Notes: generated from the sequence alone by a model not told the origin. A stretch of 14,947 nucleotides of DNA from JBMNHG01 sp045627705 (GCA_045627705.1 JAZQOE010000070.1:1-14947); one strand, 5' to 3'; counted from the stretch's first letter, positions 1 to 7,396 are shown. A program made the numbers and translations.

Positions 1-462
1 GCGGCGGAGTTCGCGCACATCCCAGTTCGACCGGACGCATTCAGCACAGTAAAAGCCGATTTCAAGCTCGTCATTGCTCTTGAGGATCTCAAGGTAATGG
101 CTCCATGTCAATTGGTATGACGCTGTCATACCTTTTGGGAAAGCCCTGTAGAGCTTACGCATGTAAATGAGATTCGACTTTCCAAAGCCACGTCCGCAAC
201 GAATTGTCAGATCGTGCGACAACCGCGTCAGAATTTCAGCACCGTACTTCGCCCGATCCGCGCCATTCTGCTCGTACTCGACGATGTAGCGTCCCATCTG
301 CCAATAGGTCGTCACCAGCGTCTGGTTGACTGTCTTCGCGACCTTGGCGCGAGCCTGCGCCATCAAGTCGCCAAGGGTAGTCACAAGCTCCGGATAAGTC
401 GTCGAGCCAACGACCTCCGGTTCAAGAACGACCTTCTTGACAGCCTGATGCGAACTCCTCAT
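1..462 (-). CDS. DUF1016/YhcG-type PD-(D/E)XK nuclease, N-terminal part (partial)
   Basis: The frame is open from an ATG at 462 to the window edge and gives 154 residues, so the 3' part is missing. The visible half matches the DUF1016 N-terminal domain: YWQMGRYIVEYEQNG (residues 53-67), then LTRLSHDLT, GRGFGKSNLIYMRKLY (90-105), LTWSHYLEILK (118-128) and NWDVRELRR (146-154). In this family a C-terminal PD-(D/E)XK nuclease domain follows; it lies outside the window, so catalytic residues cannot be checked. Family members (E. coli YhcG) often sit in variable regions, sometimes next to restriction-modification genes; a defence or DNA-processing role here is inference. The ATG at 462 has AGG nine bases upstream. 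The frame stays open upstream to a stop at 619-621, so a GTG start (for example at 531) cannot be excluded. Family call is firm, biological role unknown. Confidence 0.85.
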   Translation of the reverse strand, partial: MRSSHQAVKKVVLEPEVVGSTTYPELVTTLGDLMAQARAKVAKTVNQTLVTTYWQMGRYIVEYEQNGADRAKYGAEILTRLSHDLTIRCGRGFGKSNLIYMRKLYRAFPKGMTASYQLTWSHYLEILKSNDELEIGFYCAECVRSNWDVRELRR

Positions 463-529
463 TTTGCCGTACCTTTCTGCTTCTTCACCTCTGCCTTTCG
501 CGCCACCTGCATCTCCACTATCGGGCGTC

Positions 530-584
530 ACCTTGCCGTGCGAGTATCCGAGGCTCTGGAAGCCTAAGGTCCGCACGGCAAGGT
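530..584. repeat. Inverted repeat, 13-bp perfect arms, nested hairpin
   Basis: ACCTTGCCGTGCG (530-542) is exactly complementary to CGCACGGCAAGGT (572-584). Inside the 29-nt loop AGGCT (551-555) can pair with AGCCT (561-565). It lies 68-122 bases upstream of the DUF1016 start, so it would be in that gene's leader if transcription starts near 665. Function is unknown: leader structure, operator or mobile-element end are all possible. Confidence 0.6.
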
Positions 585-671
585 TAGTCCAAATTGCAAA
601 ATTCAACACCGACAGCGGTCACCCGCCTATGATGCCACGACAAGGGATTTTCCTCGGCGTTTACAATGTGT

Positions 672-680
672 ATCATATCA
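672..680 (-). promoter_or_regulatory. Possible extended -10 promoter for the DUF1016 gene
   Basis: On the minus strand the sequence reads TGATATGAT, an extended -10 (TG-n-TATGAT) pointing toward the DUF1016 start about 200 bases away. No good -35 box is seen at 16-18 bases. It is the best AT-rich promoter-like site in this stretch, but the call is weak. Confidence 0.25.
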
Positions 681-768
681 AATTTTCGTCTTTTCGTGGG
701 CGATTGTCGAGACCCAAAATTTGCGTTCAGTTTCGGGCGCGACCAACTTATGTAAAACGCTTTTCTTT

Positions 769-840
769 CACTTCACGGCGACTTAAAGGGACAGGCAATT
801 TGCGCTGCAAATGCCTGTCCCTTTAATCATCCGTGAAATG
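769..840. repeat. 72-bp imperfect palindrome with GGGACAGGC core (REP-like), possible terminator
   Basis: The core is TTAAAGGGACAGGC (783-796) paired perfectly with GCCTGTCCCTTTAA (813-826). It continues inward with ATTTGC (798-803) against GCAAAT (807-812), leaving one bulged A and a 3-nt loop. Beyond a 4-nt mismatch on each side, CACTTCACGG (769-778) pairs 9 of 10 with CCGTGAAATG (831-840). The element ends 5 nt past the stop codon of the outer-membrane-factor gene, so it probably forms the 3' end of that transcript. Its size and symmetry resemble REP-type palindromes spread by RAYT transposases, but none is in the window. Related shorter motifs occur at 7397 and 12178. Confidence 0.7.
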
Positions 841-845
841 CCGGA

Positions 846-2204
846 TCAGAGCCCGAGGAGCTTCGCGATGGCGATTCGGGCGTCGAGGGAGTCGTAGCGG
901 GCGGAAACCGTCGCGGCCTTGGCCGAGGAAAGCGCGACCTGGGCGTCGGTGCGTTCGAGCTCGGAAGCCTTGCCGACTTCGTAGCGCTCGTTCACGATGT
1001 TGTAGTTTTCTTCGGACATGCGCTCGCTTTCCAGCGCGACATCCAGCTGCTGGAGGGCGCGCTCGTTGTCGAGGACCGCGAGGACAAGCTGGTTGTAGAG
1101 ATCGAGTTCGGCCTCGACAGCCTTGGCGCGCGCGATGCGGAAGCTGGCGACAGCGCGGTCGATGGCGCGCTGGTGACGCCCCGCGGCGAAGATCGATTCG
1201 GAAATGTTCGCCGCGCCAACGAGATTCCAGAGGAAATCATCGGCGCCCGATCCTGTGAGCTTGATTGAAACGCCAAGCTGCGGATAAAGCTCGGCGATCT
1301 TCTGGTCGATCGCGTAACGCGCGCCTTCCGCGTTTGCGCGGACCGCGGCAAGCGCGGGAGCGTTGGTGCGGGCAATCGCCATGAGATCATCCGCAGTCGA
1401 GCCGGCGAAATCAGGGACATCCGACGCGACCACATCGTACATCGGTGCTTCGACAAGGCCGAGCGCGAGGTTGAGATTCGCGCGGCATGTAAGGACGGCG
1501 TTCGAGGCGGTCACAGTCGCGAGGCGCGCATTCGAGGCATCGACGGCGGCCTTCGTGACCGCATACGAGTTCACCGCGCCGACGTCGAAGCGGTCCTGCA
1601 TCTGCTTCAGGTGGTCGGCATACGCAGCCTCGGACGCCTGCGAAACGGCAAGCAGCTCGATGGCGCGGAGAAGACCGAACGAAGCGCGGCGGACGCCGTA
1701 TGCCACTCCATCCTCGGCAGCCTGGAGATTGAGCTCGGCGGCGGCAAGGCCCTGGATCGCCTCGCGTTCCGCGGCATGGGTGCGGCCGAAGTCATAAAGG
1801 AGCCAGGTGAGCGTCGCGCCCGCAGTGGGCGAATCATCAAGGCTCCAATCGGTCTCCGTCGCAGGGGCATAGTTCGCGGTCTGGAGCGTGTAGCCGGCGT
1901 TTGCGTCGAGCGTCGGGATAAGCGCTGAGTTCACGTCCTTCACGCCAAGCTGGGCGAGAATGACCGCCTGCCGCGCCTGGAGAAGCGCTGGCGAAAAGCG
2001 GAGCGCCGCGCTTTCCAGAGTTGCGACCGGCACAGGCGCAGCGGTGTCGATGCCGGCTTCGGCGAAGGTCGCAATACGTTCGCCATCAAGGATGGATGTG
2101 CCATCCTGCGCGTCACGCGCATTCCGGACCGACGCGCATCCCGCTACGGAAATGGCTGTCAGCCCCAGCGCTAGCGTTATCGAAAGATTCTTGTCAAGAT
2201 TCAT
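846..2204 (-). CDS. TolC/NodT-family outer-membrane efflux lipoprotein
   Basis: A 452-residue outer-membrane factor, the exit duct of a tripartite RND pump. The N-terminus is a lipoprotein signal: a hydrophobic run then the lipobox V-A-G-C with the acylated cysteine at residue 23, as in OprM/CusC/NodT members. The two OEP repeats are visible: the first holds LRFSPALLQARQAV and the YDFGRTHAAEREAIQ stretch, the second ends RYEVGKASELERTDAQ and SLDARIAIAKLLGL, typical of the last helix pair. The ATG at 2204 is preceded by GAGGA nine bases away. It is the last gene of the marR-pump locus, 113 nt after the permease gene; that gap holds tandem repeats and a possible promoter, so it may also be expressed separately. 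Specific substrate cannot be told from sequence. Confidence 0.93.
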   Translation of the reverse strand: MNLDKNLSITLALGLTAISVAGCASVRNARDAQDGTSILDGERIATFAEAGIDTAAPVPVATLESAALRFSPALLQARQAVILAQLGVKDVNSALIPTLDANAGYTLQTANYAPATETDWSLDDSPTAGATLTWLLYDFGRTHAAEREAIQGLAAAELNLQAAEDGVAYGVRRASFGLLRAIELLAVSQASEAAYADHLKQMQDRFDVGAVNSYAVTKAAVDASNARLATVTASNAVLTCRANLNLALGLVEAPMYDVVASDVPDFAGSTADDLMAIARTNAPALAAVRANAEGARYAIDQKIAELYPQLGVSIKLTGSGADDFLWNLVGAANISESIFAAGRHQRAIDRAVASFRIARAKAVEAELDLYNQLVLAVLDNERALQQLDVALESERMSEENYNIVNERYEVGKASELERTDAQVALSSAKAATVSARYDSLDARIAIAKLLGL

Positions 2205-2223
2205 TGTTGTCAGTCCTCACATC

Positions 2224-2292
2224 CCATGGTGAAAATACGATAGTAGCAATGGTTAAAACTGCCAAGTAGCCACAGGTAAAAACCTATAGTAG
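2224..2292. repeat. Three tandem degenerate 23-bp repeats between RND and OMF genes
   Basis: Units are 2224-2246, 2247-2269 and 2270-2292, each exactly 23 bp. Each has the plan CCA-TGG/CAG-GT, an A-run, a variable middle, then an end of A(T/A)AGTAG or AAGTAG; units 1 and 3 both end ATAGTAG. They fill most of the 113-nt intergenic gap. A 23-bp period is about two helical turns, so same-face binding sites for a regulator are possible; this is inference. Confidence 0.55.
2237..2265 (-). promoter_or_regulatory. Possible internal promoter for the outer-membrane-factor gene
   Basis: On the minus strand TTGGCA (2260-2265) and TATCGT (2237-2242) are separated by 17 nt and point at the outer-membrane-factor start 33 bases downstream of the -10. 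The -35 matches 5 of 6 consensus bases and the -10 is weaker. It lies inside the 23-bp tandem repeats, so the match may be fortuitous. Confidence 0.3.
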
Positions 2293-2317
2293 AAGTGTCG
2301 TCTGTCTTGCCCTGAAA

Positions 2318-5300
2318 TCAATCCTTTTGCTCGGGGCTGGCGCTTTCGAGGTACTTCTCGGCGGCGGTCTTGATGTGGAAGCGGTGCTTCATCCATTCGC
2401 GGATGCGCTGGAACACGGCGTACAGGGCGGGTGTGATGATGATGCCGAAGAGTGTCGCCACCAGCATTCCGGAGAAGGTGCAGACGCCGATCGCGCGGCG
2501 CGCGCCGGCGCCAGCGCCCGTCGCGACCACGAGCGGGAATACGCCGAAGACGAACGACCAGGCCGTCATCTGCACGGCGCGGTAGCGGAGTTCCGCGCCC
2601 ATCATCGCCGCGTCGAGGATCGGCATGCCGTGGTCACGCTGCTGCTTTGAGAACTCGACCATCAGGATCGCGTTCTTCGCGGTCAGGCCGACAAGCATCA
2701 CAAGGCCCAGCTGACAGTAGATGTTCATGTCCATCTTGGCGATTCGGACGCCGATGAGCGCACCGAGCGTCGCCGTCGCGACGGTGAGCATCACGGGCAG
2801 CGGAATCGTCCAGCTTTCGTACTGCGCCACGAGGAAGAGATACGCGAAGAAGACCGCCATGACCAGCAACGGCACGATCTTGCCGCGGTTGTGCTTCTCG
2901 TGGTAGGAGAGGTCGGTCCATTCCACATGGTATTCCTTGCCGATGTCCATCTTCTCAATCTTGTCCATGATGGTCACGGACGGCACGCCCGGCTTGCACT
3001 GGATGTTAAGCGCGGCGGCGGACTGCTTGTTGAAGCGCTGGAGCGAGCGGGAGCCTGTAGTGTAGTGATACGAGGCGAAGGCCGAGAGCGGAACCATTTC
3101 GCCCGTCGAAGAGGAGCGGATCTGGAGGCTCATCACGTCTTCGACATCGCTGCGGAGGGAGCGTTCGTTCTGCATCTGGACGTAGAACGACTCGGTGCGG
3201 TAGGTGAAGTCGTTGATGTAGTACGCGCCGAGCTCCGACTGGAGGGCGAAGTTGATGTCGCTCAGGGAAAGGCCGAGACGGAGCGCCTTTTCGCGGTCGA
3301 TGTCGAGGAACACCTGCGGGGAGTTCGCGGTGAAGGTCGTCATGGCGTAGAGGATGTCGGGATCGGCATTGAGTTCGCGGAGGAACTTCTGGACATTCGC
3401 GCCGAGTTCATCGACCGTCACGCCCTCGCCGCAGAAGTAGCCGGAGATGCCGCCGGTCGCGCCTAGGCCCTGGATGGCGGGCGGCGTGAAGCAGACGACG
3501 TTGGCATCGACCTGCTGGGCGGCGAGAACCTGCACCTTTCCGAGGATGGCCTCGGCGGAGAGGTCGGGAGACTTGCGCTTGTCCCAGTGCTCGAGGTCGA
3601 GGATGAGCATGCCGCCGTGCTCGCCGGCGCCGGAGAGGAAGCCGAAGCCGGAGATGTTGATCGTCGAGCGGATCGCGGGAATCTCGGCGAGGACCTGCTC
3701 GCGGAAAGCCTGGACGGCGCGAGTCGTGCGTTCGAGCGAGCTGCCGGGGGGAAGTTCGACGTTGCAGAGGATCACGCCCTTGTCCTCGGAGGTGAGGAAG
3801 GCGGACTTTATCGCGGCAACGAGGTTCTTGGGCTGCGGGTTGCCATCGGCGTCCTTTCCGGGGATGCTGAGGCCGCGTGTCGTGACAAGGATGCCGCCGA
3901 ATATCGCGGCGAGGATCAGGAGCGTGAGGACGCCGCGGCGGACGAGCATGCGGACGAAGAAGAGGTACGACTTGCGCGTGCCGTTCAGCGTGGCTTCGAC
4001 AGGCTTCAGGAAGAATGGCACCTTGCCGTTTGGCTTCTTGAGGATCAGCGAGCACATGGCCGGGGAGAGCGTCATGGCCACCAGCGTGGAGAAGCAGAGC
4101 GAGACGCACATTGTCACCGCGAACTGCTTGTAGATGATGCCGACGATTCCGCCGTAGTAGGCGAGCGGGAGATAGCATGCGACCGTCACGAGCGTGGTCG
4201 CGATGATGGCGCCCGTCACCTGCTCCATGCACTTCAGCGCGGCGTCGCGCGGACCAAGCCCCTCGCGCTCCATCAGGGCCATTGTGCCTTCGACCACGAC
4301 GATCGCGTCATCGACCAGCGAGCCGATCACAAGGATCAAGCCGAACATCGTGAGCGTGTTGATCGTGAAGCCGAGGGCGGACATCACGGGGAAGGTCGCC
4401 AGGAGCGAAACGGGGATGGCGATGATTGGGACGAGCGTCGCGCGGAAGTCCTGGAGGAAGAGATAGGTGATAAGCACGACGAGCAGGATGGCGGTCACGA
4501 GCGTCATCACGATCTCGTGCATCGACACGCGGATGAACGCCGTTGGATCGTAGCCGAGAACGAAGTCCACGCCGGAGGGGAGACGCGCCCTGATCTTTTC
4601 GAGGCATTCGCCCACATCGTCCATGACCTTGAGGGCGTTGGACGTGCTGTCGCGGTAGATGGCCAGCATGACCGCCTCCTCGCCGCGGTATTCGCCAAAG
4701 GTGCCGTAGCTCTGCGAGCCGAGTTCGACTGTCGTTACATCCTTCAGTCGCACCACGCTGCCGTCGGCCGCGGTACGGACCACGATGTTGTCGAACTGTT
4801 CCTTCGTGGAAAGACGGCCGAGGGTATCGACCTTCATCTGGATGTAGTCGTGGCCGCCTTCGGAACCGATCGAGCCTGAAGCCGCCTGGACGTTCTGCGA
4901 AGCGATCGCGGCCTGGATTTCGCCGGAGGAGATGCCGAGCGTGCCCATGCGCAGGGGGTCGAGCCAGATTCTCATCGAGAACGCCTCGCCGCCCATGATG
5001 TCGGCGGAAGAAACGCCATCGACGCGCTGGAGGTAGTCCTTGACGTTGTTCGCGAGGTAGTTCGAAAGCTCCATCTTCGACATCGTCGTGCCGTCGGTGG
5101 TGAAGGCGTACATGCAGAGGATGTCGTTCGAACGCTTCATGACGTTCACGCCCCTGCGCTGCACTTCCTGCGGGAGGCGCGGCTCTGCGCGCTTTACGGC
5201 GTTCTGCACGCGCACGAGCGCCATGTCTTCGTCGGTCCCGCTTTCGAAGGTGATCATGCAGAAGTAGGTGCCGTTGTTGTCGCAGTTGCCGCTGAAGTAG

Positions 5301-5530
5301 AGGACTCCATCCACGGAGTTGATCTCGTTTTCGAGTGGCGACGCGATCGTGTCGCGGATCACTTCCGAACCAGCGCCGGTGTAGTTGCAGAACACATAGA
5401 CTTGTGGCGGCGTGATGTTGGGATATTCCTCGGTCGGGAGGCTGCGGAACGCGATCACGCCCGCGAGCACCATGACCAGCGCGATGACCATCGCGAAGCG
5501 TGGACGGTTGATGAAGAATCTTGAGAACAT
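2318..5530 (-). CDS. RND efflux permease, HAE1/AcrB-like
   Basis: A 1070-residue inner-membrane proton-driven drug exporter (AcrB has 1049). It has the twofold RND plan: N-terminal helix with FFINRPRFAMVIALVMVLAG (residues 5-24), a large periplasmic loop (about 35-335), helices 2-6, a second loop (about 555-880) and helices 8-12. The proton-relay aspartates lie in SLVDDAIVVVE at D407-D408, the same numbering as AcrB, and the partner lysine is K952 in GLTAKNAILMVEF, with R982 and T989 in the later relay helix. All key relay residues are present, so it should be functional. A clear AAGGGA ribosome site lies 8 nt before the ATG at 5530. It sits 92 nt after the fusion-protein gene. The substrate range cannot be deduced; HAE1 members usually export hydrophobic and amphiphilic compounds rather than metals. 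Confidence 0.96.
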   Translation of the reverse strand: MFSRFFINRPRFAMVIALVMVLAGVIAFRSLPTEEYPNITPPQVYVFCNYTGAGSEVIRDTIASPLENEINSVDGVLYFSGNCDNNGTYFCMITFESGTDEDMALVRVQNAVKRAEPRLPQEVQRRGVNVMKRSNDILCMYAFTTDGTTMSKMELSNYLANNVKDYLQRVDGVSSADIMGGEAFSMRIWLDPLRMGTLGISSGEIQAAIASQNVQAASGSIGSEGGHDYIQMKVDTLGRLSTKEQFDNIVVRTAADGSVVRLKDVTTVELGSQSYGTFGEYRGEEAVMLAIYRDSTSNALKVMDDVGECLEKIRARLPSGVDFVLGYDPTAFIRVSMHEIVMTLVTAILLVVLITYLFLQDFRATLVPIIAIPVSLLATFPVMSALGFTINTLTMFGLILVIGSLVDDAIVVVEGTMALMEREGLGPRDAALKCMEQVTGAIIATTLVTVACYLPLAYYGGIVGIIYKQFAVTMCVSLCFSTLVAMTLSPAMCSLILKKPNGKVPFFLKPVEATLNGTRKSYLFFVRMLVRRGVLTLLILAAIFGGILVTTRGLSIPGKDADGNPQPKNLVAAIKSAFLTSEDKGVILCNVELPPGSSLERTTRAVQAFREQVLAEIPAIRSTINISGFGFLSGAGEHGGMLILDLEHWDKRKSPDLSAEAILGKVQVLAAQQVDANVVCFTPPAIQGLGATGGISGYFCGEGVTVDELGANVQKFLRELNADPDILYAMTTFTANSPQVFLDIDREKALRLGLSLSDINFALQSELGAYYINDFTYRTESFYVQMQNERSLRSDVEDVMSLQIRSSSTGEMVPLSAFASYHYTTGSRSLQRFNKQSAAALNIQCKPGVPSVTIMDKIEKMDIGKEYHVEWTDLSYHEKHNRGKIVPLLVMAVFFAYLFLVAQYESWTIPLPVMLTVATATLGALIGVRIAKMDMNIYCQLGLVMLVGLTAKNAILMVEFSKQQRDHGMPILDAAMMGAELRYRAVQMTAWSFVFGVFPLVVATGAGAGARRAIGVCTFSGMLVATLFGIIITPALYAVFQRIREWMKHRFHIKTAAEKYLESASPEQKD

Positions 5531-5622
5531 ATCGTTAATCCCTTCGCTGAAGGAATGGTGGAAAGAAATGCATCGGGTCGCGCCGCGTTGCGCAAAGTGC
5601 GCCCGCCGGTGTCAACCGCGCC

Positions 5623-6699
5623 CTACTCCTGGAACTGGACTGGGCTGCCGGGGAAGACCTTGTGCGTTCCCTTGGAGATGACGGTCTCTCCGACATTGAG
5701 TCCGCTCTTCACGAAGACAAGGTTCTCGTGCGAAGCGCCGGTCTCGATCTCCCTGGGCTGGGCCTTGCCGTCCTCGACCACATACACCATCGCACCTGTC
5801 GCCGTGCGGATGACGGCCGTGATCGGCACCGAAGCCATGCGGATCTGCGTGCGGCGCCTGGCGCGCACCGTCACCGCGCCACCAGGAAGAAGCCTGCCCT
5901 CGGCGCCGGAAAATTCGAAGGTGACGCCGAGCGAGTCGGTCGCGGGATTCGCGGCATTGTCGAGGAAGAGGAAGCGGCCTTCGCCATCGAAGGGCTTGCC
6001 GTCGGAAAGCACCACCGAGACATCGAGGTCGCCCTCGATATTTTCCATGCCGCCGAAAAGCTCGATGATGTCGCGGTTGGAAAGCGAGAACTTCACGCGC
6101 ACGGGATCGACGGAGACGACGGTCGTAAGCGGACCGGACGAAAGCGAAACGTAGTTGCCCACCGTGAAGTTGTTCACGCCGGTCTTGCCATCGACAGGGC
6201 TGGAAATCTCGGCGTGCTTCAGGTTGTCCTGCGCCGAAAGCAACCCCGCCTCGGCGGCGGCAAGCGCGGCCTTCGCGGCCTCGAAAGCGCTGGTGGCGGA
6301 GTCCATGTCGTCGGAAGAAGCGACCTTCTTCTCGAAAAGCGCCGAAGTGCGGTCGAAGGTCTTCTGCGCGTAGGCGAGATTGGCCTTGCACTGCGCGACC
6401 TGCGCCTCGGAGGCGAGGACGGCGGCACGATAGGTGGTGTCGTCAATGCGGTAGAGCACATCGCCCTTCTTCACGGCCTGGCCTTCCTTGAAGCACACCT
6501 CCGTGATCTCGCCGGGAACACGCGCGACAATGGCGACGGAATCGACGGCCTTGACTTGGCCGATGTAGCGGCGCTCCGTCGAGTAGTCCTCTTCGACAAC
6601 CTTTGCGACGCCCACGAGCGCGGCGCGCATCGGGCCTTGCGCGAGGGCAATACCGGAGATGCAAGCGGTGACGATTGATGTGACGATTAATTTTTTCAT
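5623..6699 (-). CDS. RND efflux periplasmic adaptor (membrane fusion protein, HlyD/AcrA family)
   Basis: A 358-residue adaptor that bridges the RND permease and the outer-membrane factor. MKKLIVTSIVTACISGIALA is a signal peptide with likely cleavage before Q21; there is no lipobox, so the adaptor is probably soluble or peripherally attached, whereas the partner channel carries the lipid. The order is a beta-barrel strand (VDSVAIVARVPGEITEV), the first lipoyl half with EGQAVKKGDVLYRIDD (72-87), an alpha-helical hairpin (about 90-160), the second lipoyl half AEISSPVDGKTGVNNFTVGNY (163-183), then barrel and membrane-proximal domains. The frame is open far upstream to 7089, but that part overlaps marR and lacks protein character; the ATG at 6699 with the signal peptide is the sensible start. 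It follows marR by 70 nt across a G-poor transcript tract. Confidence 0.93.
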   Translation of the reverse strand: MKKLIVTSIVTACISGIALAQGPMRAALVGVAKVVEEDYSTERRYIGQVKAVDSVAIVARVPGEITEVCFKEGQAVKKGDVLYRIDDTTYRAAVLASEAQVAQCKANLAYAQKTFDRTSALFEKKVASSDDMDSATSAFEAAKAALAAAEAGLLSAQDNLKHAEISSPVDGKTGVNNFTVGNYVSLSSGPLTTVVSVDPVRVKFSLSNRDIIELFGGMENIEGDLDVSVVLSDGKPFDGEGRFLFLDNAANPATDSLGVTFEFSGAEGRLLPGGAVTVRARRRTQIRMASVPITAVIRTATGAMVYVVEDGKAQPREIETGASHENLVFVKSGLNVGETVISKGTHKVFPGSPVQFQE

Positions 6700-6715
6700 G
6701 GTTGGACTCTTGATC

Positions 6716-6800
6716 AGGTGATGGTGTAGGTAAAAGGTAAGAGGTGGGAGGCGAGAGGTTGGGAAGGGGTTAGTGGTTAGGTGGTGGAGGTGAGGAAATG
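6716..6800 (-). other. Almost G-free, C-rich transcript tract between marR and the adaptor gene
   Basis: Across 85 nt the plus strand has one C (6752), so the minus-strand transcript has one G and is rich in C. It covers the last MarR codons (the SSPPPPNH end) and the leader of the adaptor gene. G-poor, C-rich, unstructured RNA is the hallmark of Rho utilisation sites, so polarity between marR and the pump genes is possible. The plus strand is a series of GG/GGG tracts in GGT/GGTTAG-like units, which could instead reflect a simple-repeat origin or G-quadruplex folding. Confidence 0.45.
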
Positions 6801-7258
6801 CAGCGTTGGAATTCGGAATCGAGACGGCTGCGCATTCGCATGAGGACCGAGGCGAAGACCTCCTGGTCCGCATCTGGAATGTCGGCGAAAAGACGATCGC
6901 AAAGCGATTGGAAACTGGCGACCTTGCCGAGGAATATTCCCTTGCCCTTCTTGGTAAGGACGATTCGTGCCGCGCGTCCATCGGACTCGTCCGGCTTGCG
7001 TTCGACGAGGCCATCGCGCTCGAGAAGCGAAATCGTCTGCGAAACAGCGCCAGGCGTAACGCCGACCGCCGCCGCGATATCCTTTGCAAGAACGCCCTTC
7101 GACGGACTTGTGAAAATGCAGTTCGCGATCTTCAGCTGGGACATCGACGCGCGATTGATAGTGCGTATCTCCTGCGAGTTGTTCGTCAACCGGTGGAACA
7201 ACGGCAGGACCTTGGCCAGATCGGCAAGAACATCGCGTATTTTCGGGTTGCTATCCAT
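6770..7258 (-). CDS. MarR-family transcriptional regulator of the efflux locus
   Basis: A 162-residue dimeric winged-helix regulator. The DNA-binding part is clear: LAKDIAAAVGVTPGAVSQT (57-75) as the helix-turn-helix, ISLLERDGLVERKPDESDGR (76-95) leading into the beta-hairpin wing with the family DGRAARIVLTKKG (93-105). Helices at both ends would make the dimer interface. It heads the minus-strand efflux locus, and a perfect inverted repeat lies 18 nt before its start, so autorepression lifted by a toxic ligand is likely, as in MarR/MexR-type systems. The ATG at 7258 has no good ribosome site (ACGACCCGCAA precedes it). The C-terminus ends in a proline run (PPPP) that coincides with the G-poor tract, so the last residues may be incidental extension. 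Ligand unknown. Confidence 0.92.
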   Translation of the reverse strand: MDSNPKIRDVLADLAKVLPLFHRLTNNSQEIRTINRASMSQLKIANCIFTSPSKGVLAKDIAAAVGVTPGAVSQTISLLERDGLVERKPDESDGRAARIVLTKKGKGIFLGKVASFQSLCDRLFADIPDADQEVFASVLMRMRSRLDSEFQRCISSPPPPNH

Positions 7259-7275
7259 TTGCGGGTCGTCAGAGA

Positions 7276-7294
7276 AAGTTTAGAGACTAAACTT
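7276..7294. promoter_or_regulatory. Probable MarR operator
   Basis: AAGTTTAG (7276-7283) and CTAAACTT (7287-7294) are perfect inverted repeats around AGA. The size (19 bp) and symmetry fit a MarR dimer. It lies 14 nt downstream of the proposed -10 and 18 nt upstream of marR, an arrangement that would block initiation or clearance. Confidence 0.6.
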
Positions 7295-7307
7295 CTTTTG
7301 AGCGCGT

Positions 7308-7336
7308 AAGATACTCGTTCCTTTGGGCGATGTAAA
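7308..7336 (-). promoter_or_regulatory. Probable promoter of the marR-efflux operon
   Basis: On the minus strand TTTACA (7331-7336) and TATCTT (7308-7313) are separated by exactly 17 nt. The -35 matches TTGACA in 5 of 6 bases. The start of transcription would fall near 7301, giving a leader of about 42 nt that contains the operator-like inverted repeat. Confidence 0.55.
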
Positions 7337-7396
7337 GCGAAATATTTAAACCCGCAGTCGCCCCTAATACCGTTCGCGGAAATAGCCGGTAATTCG

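Larger units (their letters stand above)
463..845. other. Gene-free stretch between the DUF1016 gene and the efflux locus
   Basis: This 383-nt stretch holds no convincing gene; the open frames here have no recognisable protein character. It looks less GC-rich than its right-hand neighbours. It contains an inverted repeat with 13-bp arms at 530-584, a possible extended -10 promoter at 672-680 reading left, and a long palindrome at 769-840 just after the outer-membrane-factor gene. It looks like the border between core genes and an accessory segment; that reading is inference. Confidence 0.6.

Noticed and set aside
464..826. 120-codon plus-strand frame over the gene-free stretch
   Set aside because: It runs through both inverted repeats, has no ribosome site or protein character, and its start lies in the DUF1016 leader.
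3587..4879. 430-codon plus-strand open frame opposite the RND permease
   Set aside because: Composition is His/Asp/Glu/Arg-rich without domain character, and the opposite strand encodes a clear AcrB-like protein; a GC-rich shadow frame.
5590..5602. GCGCA-AAG-TGCGC hairpin between adaptor and permease genes
   Set aside because: Only five base pairs with no U-run; too short to call a terminator or attenuator.
5610..5616. TTGACA-like -35 on the minus strand in the adaptor-permease gap
   Set aside because: No acceptable -10 box at 16-18 nt; the downstream sequence is GC-only.
6700..7089. N-terminal extension of the adaptor gene up to 7089
   Set aside because: It overlaps marR in another frame and ends at a classic signal-peptide start (MKKLIV) at 6699.
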